DNA of 64,000 nucleotides from Ampullaceana balthica (GCA_944989445.1 CALYLW010000682.1:37815-101814), one strand, 5' to 3'. Counted from the stretch's first letter, positions 1-13,660 are shown. Numbers and translations are program-made. The notes: a model not told the origin generated them from the sequence alone.

Positions 1-1787
1 TCAGGAACTATTTTTGACTGGTGCTGATTGTTTGTTTGATGGATTTTCTAGGAAACGTGAAATTGTCTCAGCAATACAAGACTTACAGTTGTCAAATAAC
101 ACCGTCACAAGAAGAAAACATGCAATTTCAACAGACATACGAACTCAGTTGAAGACTGACTTGGAAATATGTGACTAGTTCTCGCTACAATATGACGAGT
201 CAACAGATATATCAGACACTGCACAGTTAGCAGTTGTGGTGAGAATGGCATTTAGTAACTTCACAGTAAAAAGAGGATATGCTACAGATATTACTTATGA
301 AAGGACAGACAAGTGATGAGGATATTTATAATACATTCAGAAAATACGCCCAGTCAATAAATATGCCTTTGCACAAGCTGTCTGTGATAATCACCGTTGG
401 GGCACCAGCAATCGTAGGTAAAACCAAAGGATTTATTGCCCTCTGCAAGAAGGGTGAATTATTGCCCTCAGCAAGAAGGATGAATCATTTTAAAACTTTT
501 TGTTCTACCCCTGTAATATCCACCAGGAAGCTCTGTGTTGTAAAATGTTGCCATTTGAACACGTTATGAAAATAGTTACAAAAATAATCAATTTTTTTCG
601 AGCATCTCCTTTGCAACACCGACTTTTCAAGGCCCTGTTAGAAGATACTGAAGATAAAGAACATGACCTTATTCTGCATACTGAAGTCGGGCTACGTTGG
701 CTCAGTAAAGGAAAGGTTCTTACGGGATTTTTGAGTTTTATTGAAGAAATAAAAACATTTATAAACGATAAAAAGGAAAATTATGATGAACTAGCTGACT
801 CTCGCTGATTGATTGATTTGGGATTTTTCACAGACATCATGGAAAAATTGAATTCTTTAAATTTGGAGTTGCAGGGGAAAGGACAAAAACATGGCTTAAA
901 TGATTAGCTCTGTAAAGTCATTTAAAGCTAAATTGGATTTGTTGATATCACATCTCGAGCATTTCCCACATATGAAGAAAATGCTGGGTAACAATAAACT
1001 AAACGGGTCATTATTAGTTAAGCATCTTCAATTGTTAAAAAAAACAGTTTGTAGAGAGATTTTTGCAGTTGTGTAATAACTAGCAAAATTGTTTCGTTCT
1101 GTATCAATCCTTTTACTTGCCAAATAAATTTAATGTAAATGGTCGCATGTATTGCAGAGTTTGTTCAAGGTAAGACAGAAGAACTAGATTTAGAAATGTT
1201 GGACCTTAAGAATATTTTGCTAAAATTCTTAATATCAACTGACTTTTGGAATACAGTGGACAGAGAAAAGTTCCCATTTTTGAAAAAAATGGCATATAAA
1301 ATTGAACCATTATTCGGATCGACATATTTATGCGAATCATTGTTTTCAAATATGAACTTAATAACATCAAGATATAGATCTCGACTCACCGATTATCACG
1401 TTTATGCTTGTTTGCTAACAGGATTATCCTCTTACTCTCCTAATTATGAGCCACTGGCCAATGATATGCAATTCCAAAGATTACATGACATATTGATATA
1501 AATTTTTTATAAAATGTTTTCTTTGTATTTGTGTTGTTTTTTTACTTTGTTATCGTTTTGTAAATACATTTCTCTCTGTGTATGCAATTTGAATGATAAT
1601 TTAGTTATTTTGAAACATGTTTGTTTATTATTTAATTAATTTATTAATAAATAATGAATATAAGAAAATAAATTATGGTAAAATGAGAAGTTATGGAAGG
1701 AGTTTGTCGATTAAAAATAGGTGGTGCCCGTCACCCTACCGATATTTTAGAATGTGCTCTAGAGTACAAAAAGGTTGGGAACCCCTG
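1..1787 (+). pseudogene. hAT transposase remnant (GTF2IRD2/ZBED5-like) with right TIR
   Basis: Broken coding sequence for a cut-and-paste DNA transposase of the hAT superfamily, of the type often annotated as general transcription factor II-I repeat domain-containing protein 2-like. Recognisable blocks in order are: YDESTDISDTAQL near 190-230, the segment around 279-480, an HQEALCCKML block near 525-550, LRWLSKGK near 690-715, and the C-terminal dimerisation block FGSTYLCESLFSNMN at about 1315-1360. The frame is interrupted by stops and small indels near 170, 480, 805 and 1075, so no intact protein is possible. The element ends at 1787 with a hAT-Charlie-like terminal repeat (reverse complement begins CAGGGGTTCCCAACCT). 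Its left end lies outside the window, so the duplication cannot be checked. Family assignment rests on motif recognition. Confidence 0.8.
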
Positions 1788-2210
1788 CGTTAATACATCC
1801 GTTCATACATTCATTTTGACATTAAACAATATTATTATTCACACTTTTAAGAGCTAAACTGAAAGTCTTTCGATGTAAAACTTAAATGATGTTATGATTT
1901 TTGGACCGTTGTCAGCATAGAACGAGACGTTTACTGTTTGTTTCGCTATTTAACTATAGAAATATTGTAAATATTTGATCTCAATTTTCTTTTCTAACAC
2001 AAAAACAAAAGCTCATCTGATGAAAATATCTACCGCTCAGCTAAATGTGGTGGCCCCGCATTGTCATTATGGGGTACCTTTCGCTTACAATAGCCCAAGC
2101 TGCTAACGTTGAAGTGTTCAAGATCGTGTTGGTTTAAGTTGGGATGTGTTGAACACAGATTTCATGAGGTTAACATGGGAATAGTAATGGTGAGATGTCT
2201 TTGCAATTAC

Positions 2211-3170
2211 CTTCGTAACAATGATCCGACAAACGCTTCAATGCTTGTCTGTCTTCAAGTAATGCTAGCCACTCCAAGACAGACACATCGAAGTTTGAAT
2301 GGGTTTCTAACGACTGGTTCGGTGGAGTTCTTTTTGAACTGGCGTCATGGCCGGATGTCACTCCGACACTGGCCTTGAAACTGACTTTGGATGTCTGACT
2401 CGGGGGCGTGGTCTTTGCGCCGATCTTGGGCTTCTCACCGGGACGGGCGGTCTCAACATCGACCTTTGACCTCTTAGCTCCTGGATGGATGCCGCCTTGT
2501 GTATCGTTGCGTGTTATCTTGCAGGCTCTTTGAATGTTATCGTAGCAGCCATCAAGTTCTTTCACCACACTGATAAACAACATAATAAGGAACCTTCGTT
2601 TTTAAGTTTACACATTGATGTATGAATATTGTCAATCTTAAATGGGCACACAAACCTGCATTCCAGTTACAAATTTGCACTTAAAATACAAACCAGCAAT
2701 CATATCTCTCTAATTGAACACTGATACTTGTGGTAATAACTCACTTGATCAAACAGACATGCCAAAAGTCATACAAACCCATAGGGACCAATGAAATAAC
2801 TTCATTTAAGAATCGTCTTGTCACCCGAACTAGATACTCATACTTATTGTCATATCTCCGGAAACACACATACCTGGATTTATATCTCCCCTAATGGACA
2901 CACTGCAGTCTTATCTCCCCTAAGGGACACACTACAGTCTTAATTCCCCTAATGGACACACCTACATTCTTATCTCCCCTTATTGACACACCTGCAGTCT
3001 TATTTCCCCTGATGGACACACCTACCTGCAGTCATCCACGTCTATGAGAGACGCACATCTAATGACCGTGGCGTTACACTCTGCAAACATTTGACTCTGG
3101 TTATACTTCTTGAATCTAACTTCTTGCTTTTCGTCTGTTTGTCTTTCGTTTGTAAAGCATTCTGGAGTCA
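2211..3170 (-). CDS. Unrecognised spliced gene, two internal exons
   Basis: Two exon-like blocks on the minus strand join in phase. The upstream exon is 3170 to 3026 (145 nt; acceptor TTTGATAG, donor GCAG/GTAGGT). The downstream exon is 2569 to 2211 (359 nt; acceptor TGTTTATCAG, donor GAAG/GTAATT). The first leaves two bases of a codon and the second supplies the third, giving an uninterrupted product of about 167 residues. The first exon and the start of the second contain six spaced cysteines (ECNATVIRC, DDC, DGC, RAC), which suggests a small disulfide-stabilised extracellular domain. The rest is a Ser/Thr/Lys/Pro-rich linker ending in WLALLEDRQALKRLSDHCYE. A possible last exon (AAWAIVSERYPI..., 2109-2046) also fits the phase but is weak. 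I do not recognise the family. The gene is incomplete at its 5' end, where the R500 array begins. Confidence 0.5.
2880..3025. repeat. Degenerate ~30 bp tandem repeat
   Basis: About five imperfect copies of a unit containing TCTTATCTCCCCTAATGG followed by ACACACCTGCAG. It lies in the intron between the two minus-strand exons described at 2211-3170 and ends at the donor site of the upstream one. Confidence 0.6.
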
Positions 3171-3200
3171 CTATCAAAGTACCTAGGTGGACAAAAACGT

Positions 3201-5622
3201 TTTAATAAAACAAACCCGTAAAAACAAAGTTTTTGACTATAAATCCCTTATATATGAGACATAACTAACGGTATTGATTATGTTCAAACGCCACAAACAT
3301 TTACAGACTGAATCTGTCTTAACTCCCCGGTGGGGGGTGGGGGGCAACGGTCTTGTCACCGATCGCTGGACCGAGCTCAGCTCGACACTCAAAATGTAAA
3401 CAAAAGCATGCCGGTTGCCCTGGTTAAAACACGAGATGTGCTCACCGAAGGCTGGGGTCAAGTGACCCGTAAAATGTAAACGATAGCGACCGCTATATAT
3501 AGTTTATATAGATAAACTAAAAATGCATAAATTTAATTACGGTACGTTCGATTCTGAATTTTTGATACGAGGCATTGTTAGGTGACACGGGTCTGTGTGC
3601 CAAATTTGAGCTCGATGGCATGACGGGAAGTGGGTCAATTTTGACTTCTAATTTTCCGCGGTGCCCAAGACAGAGAGAGACGGCGGTGACGTTAATATAA
3701 GGGATTTAATCAAACAAACCCGTAAAAACAAAGTTTTTGACTATAAATCCCTTATATATGAGACATAACTAAAAGTATTGATTATGTTCAAACGCGACAA
3801 ATATTTACAGACTGAATCTGTCTTAACTCCCTTTTGATTTTAACCTTGGGGGGGGAGGTGGGAGAGGGGAAAGGTCTTGTCACCGATTGCTTGGCCGAGC
3901 TCAGCGTTAATTTAATTACGGTACGTTCGATCGATTTGAAATTTTGCTACGATGCATTGTTAGGTGACACAGGCCCGTGTGCCAAATTTCAGCTCGATGC
4001 CTTCACGGGAAGTGGGTCATTTTTTACTTTTGTTTTTCCGCGGTGCCCGCCCAAGACAGACAGAGAGACAGAGTCGGCGGTGAAGTTAATATAATGGATT
4101 TAATAAAACAACCCCGTAAAAACAACGTTTTTGACAATATGAGACATAACTAAAAGCATTGATTATGTTCAAACGCGACAAGCATTTACAGAATGAAACC
4201 GAAAATATCTCCCCTAGCTTTAAAACTGGGGGGAAGGGGGGACGTGGTGTGGACATGGACGGGTGGTGTCAACGCGTTAACTCAACACCTGGTTAAAACA
4301 CGAGATGGCGTGAAGTCAAGTGACCCGTAAAATGTAAACAATAGCGACCGCTACATATAGTTTATATAGATAAACTAAAAATGCATTAATTTAATTACGG
4401 TACGTTCGATCGATCTGAAATTTTGATAAAATGTATTGTTAGGTGACACAGTTCCGTGTGCCAAATTACAGGTCGATGGCTTCACGGGAAGTGGGTCATT
4501 TTTTACTTTTGTTTTTCCGACCGCCCAAGACAGAGAGACAGAGATCACGACAGAGAGACAGAGACGGCGGTGAAGTTAATATAAGGGATTTAATAAAACA
4601 AACCCGTAAAAACAAAGTTTTTGACTATAAATCCCTTATATATGAGACATAACTAACAGTATTGATTATTTTCAAACGCTACAAACATTTACAGACTGAA
4701 TCTGTCTTAACTCAACTTTGCTTCATAACCCTGGGAGAGGGGAAAAGTCTGGTCACCGATCGCTGGTCCGAGCTCAGCGTGACACGTAAAATGTAAAAAA
4801 AAAGCACGCCGGTACTTCGATGGGTCGCATCAACGCGTCAACTCACACCCTCACGTGGAAAAAAAACAATAACAAACCGTGAATTTGAATTACATACGTT
4901 ATATAAGGATAAACTAAAAATGCATTAATTTAATTACGGTACGTTCGATCGATCTGAAATTTTGATACGATGCATTGTTATGTGAGTCGGGTCCGTGTGC
5001 CAAATTGCAGCTCAATCGGATCACGGGAATTGGGTCATTTTTTACTTTTGTTTTTCCGCCCGCCCAAGACAGAGAGACAGACAGAGAGAGATGACGACAG
5101 AGACGGCGGTGAAGTTAATATAAGGGATTTAATAAACAAACCCGCAAAAACAAAGTTTTTGACTATAAATCCCTTATATATGAGACATAACTAAAAGTAT
5201 TGATTATTTTCAAACATTTACAGACTGACACCGAGTGATGTCCCTTGTCTTTAATAAATGGGGGTGGGATGTGAGGGGGTGTCGGCACGACGGTCGGCGT
5301 CAACACGACGGTCGGCGTCAACTCAAACTCACGTGGAAGTGGAAGAAAAAAACAATAACAAACAGTGAATTTGAATTACATACCTCATATAAGGATAAAC
5401 TAAAAATGCATTAATTTAATTACGGTACGATCGATCGATCTGAAATTTTGATACGATGCATTGTTGGGTGAGTCGGGTCCGTGTGCCAAATTTCAGCTCG
5501 ATCGGATCACTGGAAGTGGGTCATTTTCGACTTTTCTTTTTCCGCCCGCCCAGCCCATGAGATGATGAGAGAGATGATGAGATGAAGACAGAGACGGCCG
5601 CGAAGTTAATATAAGGGATTTA
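3201..5622 (+). repeat. R500 family: tandem array of five ~500 bp units
   Basis: Five head-to-tail units start near 3201, 3706, 4099, 4590 and 5128 (about 505, 393, 491, 538 and 494 bp). Each begins with AAACCCGTAAAAACAAAG and GACTATAAATCCCTTATAT, and ends with GTTAATATAAGGGATTTA, so unit borders carry the inverted pair TAAATCCCTTATAT/ATATAAGGGATTTA. Each unit holds a conserved hairpin; in the last unit the arms are 5431-5450 and 5487-5505 with a ~36 nt loop. Runs of GACAGAGAGACAGAGAC precede the unit end. The open frames here are short and not conserved between units, so I see no protein. Related copies occur at 16760-17345 (inverted), 27290-28305 and 60378-60482. The class is unknown; a non-autonomous mobile element with tandem growth is my inference. 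Confidence 0.75.
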
Positions 5623-5639
5623 AAAATTAGAGTTCAATG

Positions 5640-7860
5640 CAATAAAATTAACCCCATGTCGCTGGTGACATCTTGCACTTGAATCCTTGAATTGACTGGG
5701 TCGTGCCTCCGTTTTAAAAACTACTCATCGGTGGAAATATATTTGCATAAATTCATTATTAAGTGTGAAAACTTCTTATTTGTGTTTATTGCTGCATAAA
5801 TATTGCTTGCAATTTTTCAAAGCGTTGCCTGTGGGGTTAATGATTTGTTAGAGGCAAGCATTTTGTTCAAGATTAGGAGCATGCTTAAAATTATTTTTAT
5901 TTTTCGTTTTTAAGGCTGCAGGAATGTTGAGCAAAACAATATATTGTTTTCTAATCGTTGTTTCAAGGTATTCGCTGCTAAAAGTAAGGTTGTAGCACAG
6001 ATACGGCTGTCAATATTGTTGAAAAAAGATTCCCTTGTACCCGTCCAAAACGACCCCGACATAACGGCCCGGTCAAAACGGCCCCTGTCAAAACGGCCCT
6101 GGTCAATCGGCCCTGGTCGAAACGACCTCTGTGTGTGTGTGTGTGGGGGGGGTTAGATAAACAACATTGGCTCGTCTCAATGGGTAACAAAGATGTGCGG
6201 CGTATATCTGTCATTTCCTGCCCTACCTACTTTTCGGCGTTGTGTTGTATTTTCCTTGAACAATTCAAAGAACCAAAACCTTTTTGTTTTAAGTGATTTT
6301 TGTTTATGCTCCAAGAAAAAAATGTGTATCAAAGTACATTGTACTTCGTCGGGACCGTGTTTTATTTCCATTTTGACAGTTTTCTTTTTAAGCGTTATTT
6401 CACAGTGTATATTTCAAACGAAAAGTTTTTATTTGATAAATTATTCGCGAGCCAAAATGTGAACACAGTAGAGCCGCAGTTCGACCACCATTGGTATAGA
6501 CATTGCAGTAACATGTTCACGGGTACCTGGGCCCAATTTTACTACCCGGGTAGTTGCTCGGCAACGGGTATCCGGGTTCCCGGGTACCCGTTGACAGGCC
6601 TAAATCCCAGACCAAAATAAAGGTTGTATCACAGACCAAAGACGCTGTGTTATTTATTGCAATAAGTAAGGTTGTATAACAGACCAAAGACGCCTTTCTC
6701 CCCACTCCTTAATCTTAAAGAGTTAAAGAATAACAAGACACACGCTGCCATGGTCCGTTCGTCCGTCGATACGACGAGGACCACTCTAGTCATCCGAGGG
6801 TTGTCTGTGCGTGCGCAGATGGCTGATTAGGCCGATCCTTGCACGGAAGGTTCGGGAACAGAAGGGACAAGGAACACACACGCACACAACACACACACAC
6901 ATACATAAAAACTCTACTTCAGATTACTAATTTATTTTAAAATGTGTTTGATGCAATGCATGTTTCTTATAAATTCCTCTCTTTATCTACAGAGTATATT
7001 ACAAATAAACATTTTGCCTTTACTCACATATATACAATCCTAGTATGATGCCGTGGAAATGGCCATGTAAATTGATCATTGCTTCTTGTGTAGAATTACC
7101 TTTAAAAAATAAGGAGTTATTACATCGTACTGAAGATTGTTTTTCTTTTCTCCCTCTTTCTAATGATGGTTTTAAGGGTTTGTTTTGAGCAGTGGCGTAT
7201 TGATGTGAATGTGGATGGATCAGGTGCGAGGAGAGAAGAGGGGCTTGGAAAAGATTATCTCAACTATCTTTGGGTAAAAAAATAAACATGGACTAGCTTA
7301 ATAATAATATCTTTTAATTAACCCCAATAAACCAAGAAAATAAGTCATATTACTATCTTTATTATCTTTATTTATCTTTATTACTATCACACATTTTTAT
7401 TTGTCTTCGATAATTCAAAAAAAATAATTTAAAAAAATTAAATTAAAAAAAATTCACAGCTTATTTTTTTAAAATATATTTTTTTACATGTAGATCTAGA
7501 GTCTATTCATGTTTTCCTCCTTTGGATCTAACAAATATATGCACCATAATATAAAAAAATTGATGTGTTTTATGTCATGTAGCTATAAAACCAAAACAAA
7601 AAAATATTAATCTGATGAAATATCAATCTCATGCTATGTCATGTAGTCATAATCATTTAAAATTCAAGTTAATTTCTCATTAGGCGTCATTTGCCTATGC
7701 CAAACTTTGAAATTTTTTGTATAGCGCATTCAAAAGCTAAATTCACATACACGAGTTATAGTCGTTATTGCTCTTGACGGCAAACGAATCAAATGTTTTG
7801 GAAATAACACGAAGTTTTATTTTCAATAAAACGAATAAGTTAAATATATTTCTAGAAACT
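5640..7860. other. Intergenic, no supported gene
   Basis: AT-rich DNA with no coding region I can support. It includes a short degenerate repeat of CGGCCCTGGTCAAAA-like units at about 6045-6130, and a GC-rich block at about 6520-6602 (CCCGGGTACCCGTTGACAGG) that resembles one end of a hAT element. A short CA-rich run lies near 6870-6905 and poly(A)/poly(T)-rich DNA at 7400-7700. Confidence 0.6.
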
Positions 7861-8041
7861 GCCTCGCGTATGACTTCGGACTGCTGTCCAACTAACGGCC
7901 TCGCGTATGACTCCGGACTGCTGTCCAACTAACGGCCTCGCGTATGACTCCGGACTGCTGTCCAACTAACGGCCTCGCGTATGACTCCGGACTGCTGTCC
8001 AACTAACGGCCTCGCGTATGACTCCGGACTGCTGTCCAACT
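7861..8041. repeat. 37-bp tandem repeat (~5 copies)
   Basis: Almost perfect copies of a GC-rich 37-bp unit starting GGCCTCGCGTATGACTCCGG and ending TGTCCAACTAAC. The first copy has one substitution (CTTCGG for CTCCGG). Confidence 0.9.
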
Positions 8042-8145
8042 AGTTGTGATAAGCCCAGTGACTTAAAACTGACAATATCTGGAAGGCGTCAATGTATCAA
8101 TGTATTTGTTTTACTGTCGTATGCAATTTTCTCCTCCCCGAACAG

Positions 8146-8429
8146 TTTAAATTAAGAATGGATTTTAACAACTTACAAAGACATGTAGATAGTCCAGCCC
8201 ACAGAGACAAACGTTACATCCCAGGCCAGTCGTTGATGCACGAGAGTGAACAGATTGAACGTACTGACAATTGGGGACATATTGGGATGCCTGTATTTGG
8301 TGAGGGAATGGGTAGGTGAGGGGAGGGGATAGGTGTAGGAAGGGAGTAGGGGTAGCGGAGATGTTATGTCCGAAACGCTGCACTCGTCCGTAACAGCAGG
8401 AAGTGACGCACACATCGTTCCATCAATCG
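8146..8429 (+). CDS. Candidate coding exons of an unrecognised gene
   Basis: A 154-nt block (8146-8299) follows a strong acceptor (TCTCCTCCCCGAACAG) and ends at donor TTTG/GTGAGG. It reads as 51 codons with no stop and protein-like composition: FKLRMDFNNLQRHV, then SPAHRDKRYIPGQ, then ERTDNWGHIGMPVF. A possible second exon of 30 nt (8400-8429, acceptor AACAGCAG, donor ATCG/GTGAGT) fits the phase and would add GSDAHIVPSIG. I do not recognise the product. Neighbouring exons were not found. The splice signals and the lack of repeat character are the only support, so a chance open frame remains possible. Confidence 0.35.
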
Positions 8430-8629
8430 GTGAGTTATCCTTCTTGGAATGGGCTATAACGTCAGAATTCCTCTACAATCTTTTTCCCGGTCAACATAAT
8501 GGTGGTTGTTGTTTTTACCTCTAGTAGATAAAATATCAGGACATATAACCAAAACGTCACTTCTTAACATAAGAAATAAAAGCAAAAACATCCAAGAAAA
8601 AAGAGCAAAGTAAGAAACGCGTATAAGGC

Positions 8630-8925
8630 ATTCAAATCTAACTTAGAAATACAACACAACAATAATCTAGTACAACACATACACAAAGGGATAAAAAAAA
8701 CTTTTCGTATTTCATTCGACAGGAGCTAAAACATACAAATCCTCTTCCTCCTGTCTGGCATTCGAGCGTGGAATGGGTTGCCTGAATAATAATCAACAAA
8801 GTAGCAACAATTAAAATTCTAATTTAAATAACAAGATTATTCTCAAACTAGGACTAAGCGTGGGACTCAATAATCTCCGTAAAGAAGGAGAGGCTTTGAT
8901 ATATAACATAAGATGAGAAATGGTG
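8630..8925 (+). pseudogene. LINE 3' end fragment (decayed reverse transcriptase C-terminus)
   Basis: Degraded copy of the end of the same non-LTR retrotransposon seen at 33736-34347. The matching stretch reads like SFFPSGIRAWNGLP near 8745-8785 (TGGCATTCGAGCGTGGAATG) and is followed by the shared tail with AAGCGTGGGACTC and AAGAAGGAG near 8850-8890. It is full of indels and non-functional. Confidence 0.65.
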
Positions 8926-9134
8926 ATTTATACTTTATACTAACAATGAACTTGAATCATTGTCAGCAATAAGAACTCAGTATTTAAAGAAAGTTTGTTA
9001 TTGCTAAATTTAAATATTGAATTTTGTATACTAGCTTTATATTTTAATCCGAAAAAAATATTTATAACTAACTTAAAATTTTTTATTCTCTCAAGAAACA
9101 TTTTATACTTCAAAACATTAGCATTCTGAAATAG

Positions 9135-9505
<371 letters not shown>

Positions 9506-9661
9506 ACACACACACACACAAATGTGCTATATATATAATTTATAAATTACAACTTGATAAGAAATTTTCCAGTCATGACGAAATCTTGTCATAAAAAACA
9601 TTGTAAAATTATTTTTTTTATGCTAAGCCCTAATCACTTCAAAACCTTTTAAAGAATTATT

Positions 9662-10016
9662 CAAAACCCTCTTCATTAACCTAAAATCTCTTCATTAACC
9701 TAAACCCTCTTCATTAACCTAAAATCTCTTCATTAACCTAAACCCTCTTCATTAACCTAAAATCTCTTCATTAACCTAAATCCTCTTCATTAACCTAAAA
9801 TCTCTTCATTAACCTAAACCCTCTTCATTAACCTAAAATCTCTTCATTAACCTATAATCTCTTCATTAACCTAAACCCTCTTCATTAACATAAAATCTCT
9901 TCATTAACCTAAACCCTCTTCATTAACCTAAAATCTCTTCATTAACATAAACCCTCTTCATTAACCAAAACCCTCTTCATTAACCTAAACCCTCTTCATT
10001 AACCTAAAATCTCTTC
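9662..10016. repeat. 18-19 bp tandem repeat
   Basis: About 19 copies alternating CCCTCTTCATTAACCTAAA and TCTCTTCATTAACCTAAAA, giving a 36-37 bp dimer. It contains CCTAAACCCT but is not telomeric, because the period is wrong. A MITE starts exactly at its right edge. Confidence 0.92.
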
Positions 10017-11334
<1,318 letters not shown>

Positions 11335-11569
11335 CTCAGTGATTTGTTAACATTGATATGTTATTTCTGAATTCCTGAAACCGCCCTAGAAACTCTTCCG
11401 TTATCTAAAAAATTTGCAAATTTGAAATTGCAAATGTCAATTAGCAAAAATTCTAGTTAAAAAGGCGACAATGTGCTTTCCAATGAAATGACTTCTAGCA
11501 TCGAAAGAATTGTTTTTTCTTATCTCTTATAAGCTACGATTACGATTATTTAGATGAGACTGTTTAGCA

Positions 11570-12925
11570 CAGAATAAAATTGTTGGAGTCACTGGTCAAA
11601 ATAAAATTGTTGGAATCACTGGTCAAAATAAAATTGTTGGAGTAAATGGTCAAAATAAAAATTGTTTGAGTCACTGGTCAAAATAAAATTGTTGGAGTCA
11701 CTGGTCAAAATAAAATTGTTGGAGTCACTGGTCAAAATCAAATTGTTTGAGTCACTGGTCAAAATAAAATTGTTGGAGTCAATGGTCAAAATAAAATTGT
11801 TTTGAGTCACTGGTCAAAATAAAATTGTTGGAGTCACTGGTCAAAATAAAATTGTTGGAGTCACTGGTCAAAATAAAATTGTTTGAGTCACTGGTCAAAA
11901 TCAAATTGTTTGAGTCACTGGTCAAAATAAAAATTGTTGGAGTCACTGGTCAAAATAAAATTGTTGAAGTCACTGGTCAAAATAAAATTGTTGGAGTCAA
12001 TGGTCAAAATAAAATTGTTTGAGTCACTGGTCAAAATAAAATTGTTGGAGTCACTGGTCAAAATAAAATTGTTGGAGTCACTGGTCAAAATCAAATTGTT
12101 TGAGTCACTGGTCAAAATAAAATTGTTGGAGTCAATGGTCAAAATAAATTGTGGAGTCACTGGTCAAAATAAAATTGTTGGAGTCACTGGTCAAAATAAA
12201 ATTGTTTGAGTCACTGGTCAAAATAAAATTGTTGGAGTCACTGGTCAAAATAAAATTGTTTGAGTCACTAGTCAAAATAAAATTGTTGGAGTCACTGGTC
12301 AAAATAAAATTGTTTGAGTCAATGGTCAAAATAAAATTGTTTGAGTCACCGTTCAAAATCAAATTGTTGGAGTCACTGGTCAAAATAAAATTGTTTGAGT
12401 CACTGGTCAAAATAAAATTGTTGGAGTCAATGGTCAAAATAAAATTGTTGGAGTCACTGTTCAAAATAAAATTGTTGGAGTCACTGGTCACAATAAAATT
12501 GTTGGAGTCACTGGTCAGAATAAAATTGTTGGAGTCACTAATCAAAATACAATTGTTGGAGTCACTAATCAAAATAAAATTGTTGGAGTCACTGGTCAGA
12601 ATAAAATAGCTGGAGTCACTGTTCAGAATACAATTGTTCGAGTCACTGTTCAGAATAAAATTGTTGGAGTCACTGGTCAGGATATAATAGTTGGAGTCAC
12701 TGGTCAGAATAAAATAGTTGGGAGTCACTGGTCAGAATAAACTGTTAGAGTCACTGGTCAGAATAAAACTGTTGGAGTAACTGGTCAGAATCAAATTGTT
12801 GGAGTCACTGGTGAAAATAAAATTGTTGGAGTCACTGGTCAGAATAAAATTGTTAGAGTCACTGGTCAGAATAAAATTGTTGGAGTCACTGGTCAGAATA
12901 AAATTGTCGGAGTCACTGGTCGTCC
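11570..12925. repeat. 27-bp satellite (~50 copies)
   Basis: Tandem copies of a 27-bp unit GTTGGAGTCACTGGTCAAAA plus TAAAATT. The unit length is a multiple of three, so long open frames appear on both strands (LLESLVKIK-like on +, NNFILTSDS-like on -). These have no start context or domain and are taken as by-products. Copies after about 12580 carry CAGAATAAAA in place of CAAAATAAAA, showing local spread of a variant. Confidence 0.95.
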
Positions 12926-13194
12926 CTTAGTTCAGAATAGTCATCACCCTCCCAGGCACCTGCTAATCTAAAACGACTTATGGCCAACTAGCCGAGCCGC
13001 ATTTAGGGTCGTTAAACAGCCGCATGCAGCTCGCGCTATGCCAATCGCTAACCACTAGTATATGTGTAGTGACCGTTTGATGGAATCATCTCCAGACCTT
13101 TGCCACCCACACCCCCTCTCAAGTCGACCTGCTCCGTTGACACCTCGATCCTTGTTTGGATAGCAGTTACTCCCCCCCCCCTCCCCCCCCCCAC

Positions 13195-13660
13195 ACACAC
13201 AGAGAGACAATTTGAAAGGTAAAATACCATAGATAATTTGACTTTGAAATGGTTATTGAATTTATGATATGATTTGGGTTTTAAAAATGAACAATTTACA
13301 GCAGTTGCCGCCCTTTCTTACATGAAATCTTAATAAACAAGGATTTTTCCACTCTGAGGATAGCAAAAATAAAGCAATTAAATCAGTTTTTAAACACCAG
13401 AGACAGTGTCCCCACCCCCACCCTCCAATAATTTTTTTATTAGAAATATAAATTCATTTCCCACAAAAAAAAGTTAGTACTGTATCCACAGTTCAATAGC
13501 GTCCTTCAGAAATTATTGAATAGCTACTTTGTCAAAAATATGATTATTTTTTACTTTTATATTTTTTAGTTTTTTTGCGCCTCTGAACTTAATTAAATTC
13601 AATAACCATTTCAAAGTCAAATTATCAATGACTTTTTACCATTCAAATTGTCTGTGTGTG
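13195..13660. repeat. Fold-back element with ~60-bp inverted arms
   Basis: Two arms are inverted copies: 13203-13262 (GACAATTTGAAAGGTAAAAT through ACTTTGAAATGGTTATTGAA) and 13596-13652. They are separated by about 335 bp of AT-rich DNA. The outer flanks are CA/C-rich. No coding frame was found. A MITE-like origin is likely, but no target duplication was identified. Confidence 0.65.

Noticed and set aside
3201..5622. Hammerhead ribozyme in the R500 units
   Set aside because: The conserved CTGATGA and GAAA cores were not found together in any unit.
9662..10016. Interstitial telomere repeat
   Set aside because: Contains CCTAAACCC but the period is 18-19 bp, not six.
11616..12728. Long repetitive open frames on both strands
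   Set aside because: Produced by the 27-bp satellite; no domain, no start context and mirror frames on both strands.
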